DNA of 64,000 nucleotides from positions 558,001 to 622,000 of the forward strand of contig CAVYAT010000002.1 of assembly GCA_963766605.1 (NCBI GenBank), written 5' to 3'. This DNA comes from AC-49 sp963766605. Lineage in GTDB: Bacteria; Actinomycetota; Thermoleophilia; Solirubrobacterales; Solirubrobacteraceae. The first letter of the stretch is position 1; each line of letters begins with the position of its first letter. The position numbers and the translations under genes were made by a program. Positions 63,419 through 64,000 of the stretch are shown here, piece by piece. Under the pieces are notes generated by a model that saw only the letters and a list, made by a program, of their open reading frames with translations, did not search any database and had not been told where the DNA came from.

Positions 63419-64000
63419 GTAGTACGCCTGCGGCCCGTGCTTGCGCGTGAAGTGCTTGGCCCGGACCGCCTCGTCAAGCAGCGGCCCGCCGGCAGCAAGC
63501 AGTGTCGTGAAGAGAGCCATGCGGGCGACCTCTTCGAGCGTGATCGCGTGCTCGACCGAGGCGGCGGCGGTGGTCCCCCAGCAGAACGGTCCGTGGCCGC
63601 GGACGAGCGCGCACGGGATCTCGGCCGCCCCGTGCGCCCGTACGGCCTCGATCAGCACGGTCCCGGTCGCGCCCTCGTAGTCGGCGTCGACCTCGGCGGC
63701 CGTCAGCGCACGCGTGATCGGGATAGGGTGCGGCGAGAGGTCGGCGTGGGTCGTTCCGAGCAACGGAATTTCGCGCTGGGCCTGGGCCCACACCGTCGCC
63801 CACCGCGAGTGGGTGTGGACGATCGAACCGATCGCGTCGAACGCCCGGTACAGCGCCAGATGCGTTGGCGTGTCCGTCGACGGGCGGCGCGCTGCTTCGA
63901 CGACCGCACCGTCGAGATCGACGAGGACCAGATCCTCTGCGGTCATCTCCGCGTACGCGACGCCGCTCGGCTTGATCGCGACGAGGCCGGTCTGCCTGTC
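63407..64000 (-). CDS. araD: L-ribulose-5-phosphate 4-epimerase/class II aldolase (5' truncated by window)
   Basis: The frame is open to the window edge, giving 197 residues of an expected 220-230. GLVAIKPSGVAYAEMTAEDL near the start is the AraD phosphate/acid segment. Zn ligands are the two His in VHTHSRWATVWAQ and a third in LVRGHGPFCWG. Tyr in AYYGQP ends the protein as in AraD. It interconverts L-ribulose-5-P and D-xylulose-5-P, matching the xylB operon. The internal ATG at 63946 is not the real start. The other class II aldolases (fuculose-1-P) are a less likely fit. Confidence 0.88.
   Translation of the reverse strand, partial: DRQTGLVAIKPSGVAYAEMTAEDLVLVDLDGAVVEAARRPSTDTPTHLALYRAFDAIGSIVHTHSRWATVWAQAQREIPLLGTTHADLSPHPIPITRALTAAEVDADYEGATGTVLIEAVRAHGAAEIPCALVRGHGPFCWGTTAAASVEHAITLEEVARMALFTTLLAAGGPLLDEAVRAKHFTRKHGPQAYYGQP

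Noticed and set aside
63157..63498. A 113-residue minus-strand open frame in the gap downstream of araD
   Set aside because: It overlaps the araD end and the palindrome, shows no family motif and has poor codon pattern. It looks like spacer.

Overview
The window is about 70% GC, with GTG starts, 4-bp ATGA/GTGA stop-start overlaps and almost no intergenic space. The gene mix suggests a high-GC actinobacterium, plausibly of the Thermoleophilia/Solirubrobacterales type. It has a Wzm/Wzt-type exporter, a UbiA-type polyprenyl-phosphate transferase, an Rpf-like wall hydrolase under a c-di-AMP riboswitch, a CtaA-type heme A synthase and SpoIIE-type phosphatase signalling. That assignment is inference; no rRNA is present.

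Region 1 (about 0.3-44.1 kb) is one large surface-glycan locus. It carries roughly fourteen glycosyltransferase-type genes (GT4, GT2, GT9, CgeB-like, two-domain and GT-C-like membrane proteins) and about ten methyltransferases. It also has lipid-carrier genes (GtrA, a dolichyl-phosphate-mannose-synthase-like GT2, a HAD-UbiA fusion, a UPF0104-type membrane protein), an ABC exporter pair, RmlC and RmlD, and several NAD-sugar epimerases. A heptose supply line runs through it: transaldolase (sedoheptulose-7-P), two SIS isomerases (GmhA type), a GHMP kinase (HddA type), a GmhB phosphatase, an HddC-type nucleotidyltransferase, a fused HldE kinase/adenylyltransferase and a GT9 heptosyltransferase-type enzyme. 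Both the GDP-heptose and the ADP-heptose routes therefore appear to be encoded. A GT4-type plus CgeB-like gene pair occurs at each end of the locus.

Region 2 (44.1-60 kb) is housekeeping and regulation: a VOC protein, CtaA, a GAF/PAS/PP2C phosphatase, Lon behind a promoter whose -35 lies inside an inverted repeat, a Crp/Fnr regulator, the c-di-AMP riboswitch with its Rpf-like target, an MFS-MerR pair, a MacB/FtsX-type ABC pair, a GT4 and a glutaredoxin/GST-like protein. Region 3 (60.1-64 kb) is a pentose-catabolism operon on the minus strand: AraD-type epimerase, two oxidoreductase remnants, a TIM-barrel sugar isomerase and xylulokinase.

Sequence quality needs care. At least 25 reading-frame breaks occur, mostly single-base gains that leave conserved protein on both sides. 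They are scattered at about 10.4, 16.9-18.1, 24.5, 28.6, 49.4 and 63.0-63.2 kb, and dense from 33.9 to 39.6 kb. Because Lon and well-conserved enzymes are hit without other decay, consensus error seems likelier than real pseudogenes, but this cannot be settled from the sequence alone. No stretch longer than 300 bases lacks a gene. No tRNA, rRNA, CRISPR array or insertion sequence was seen.
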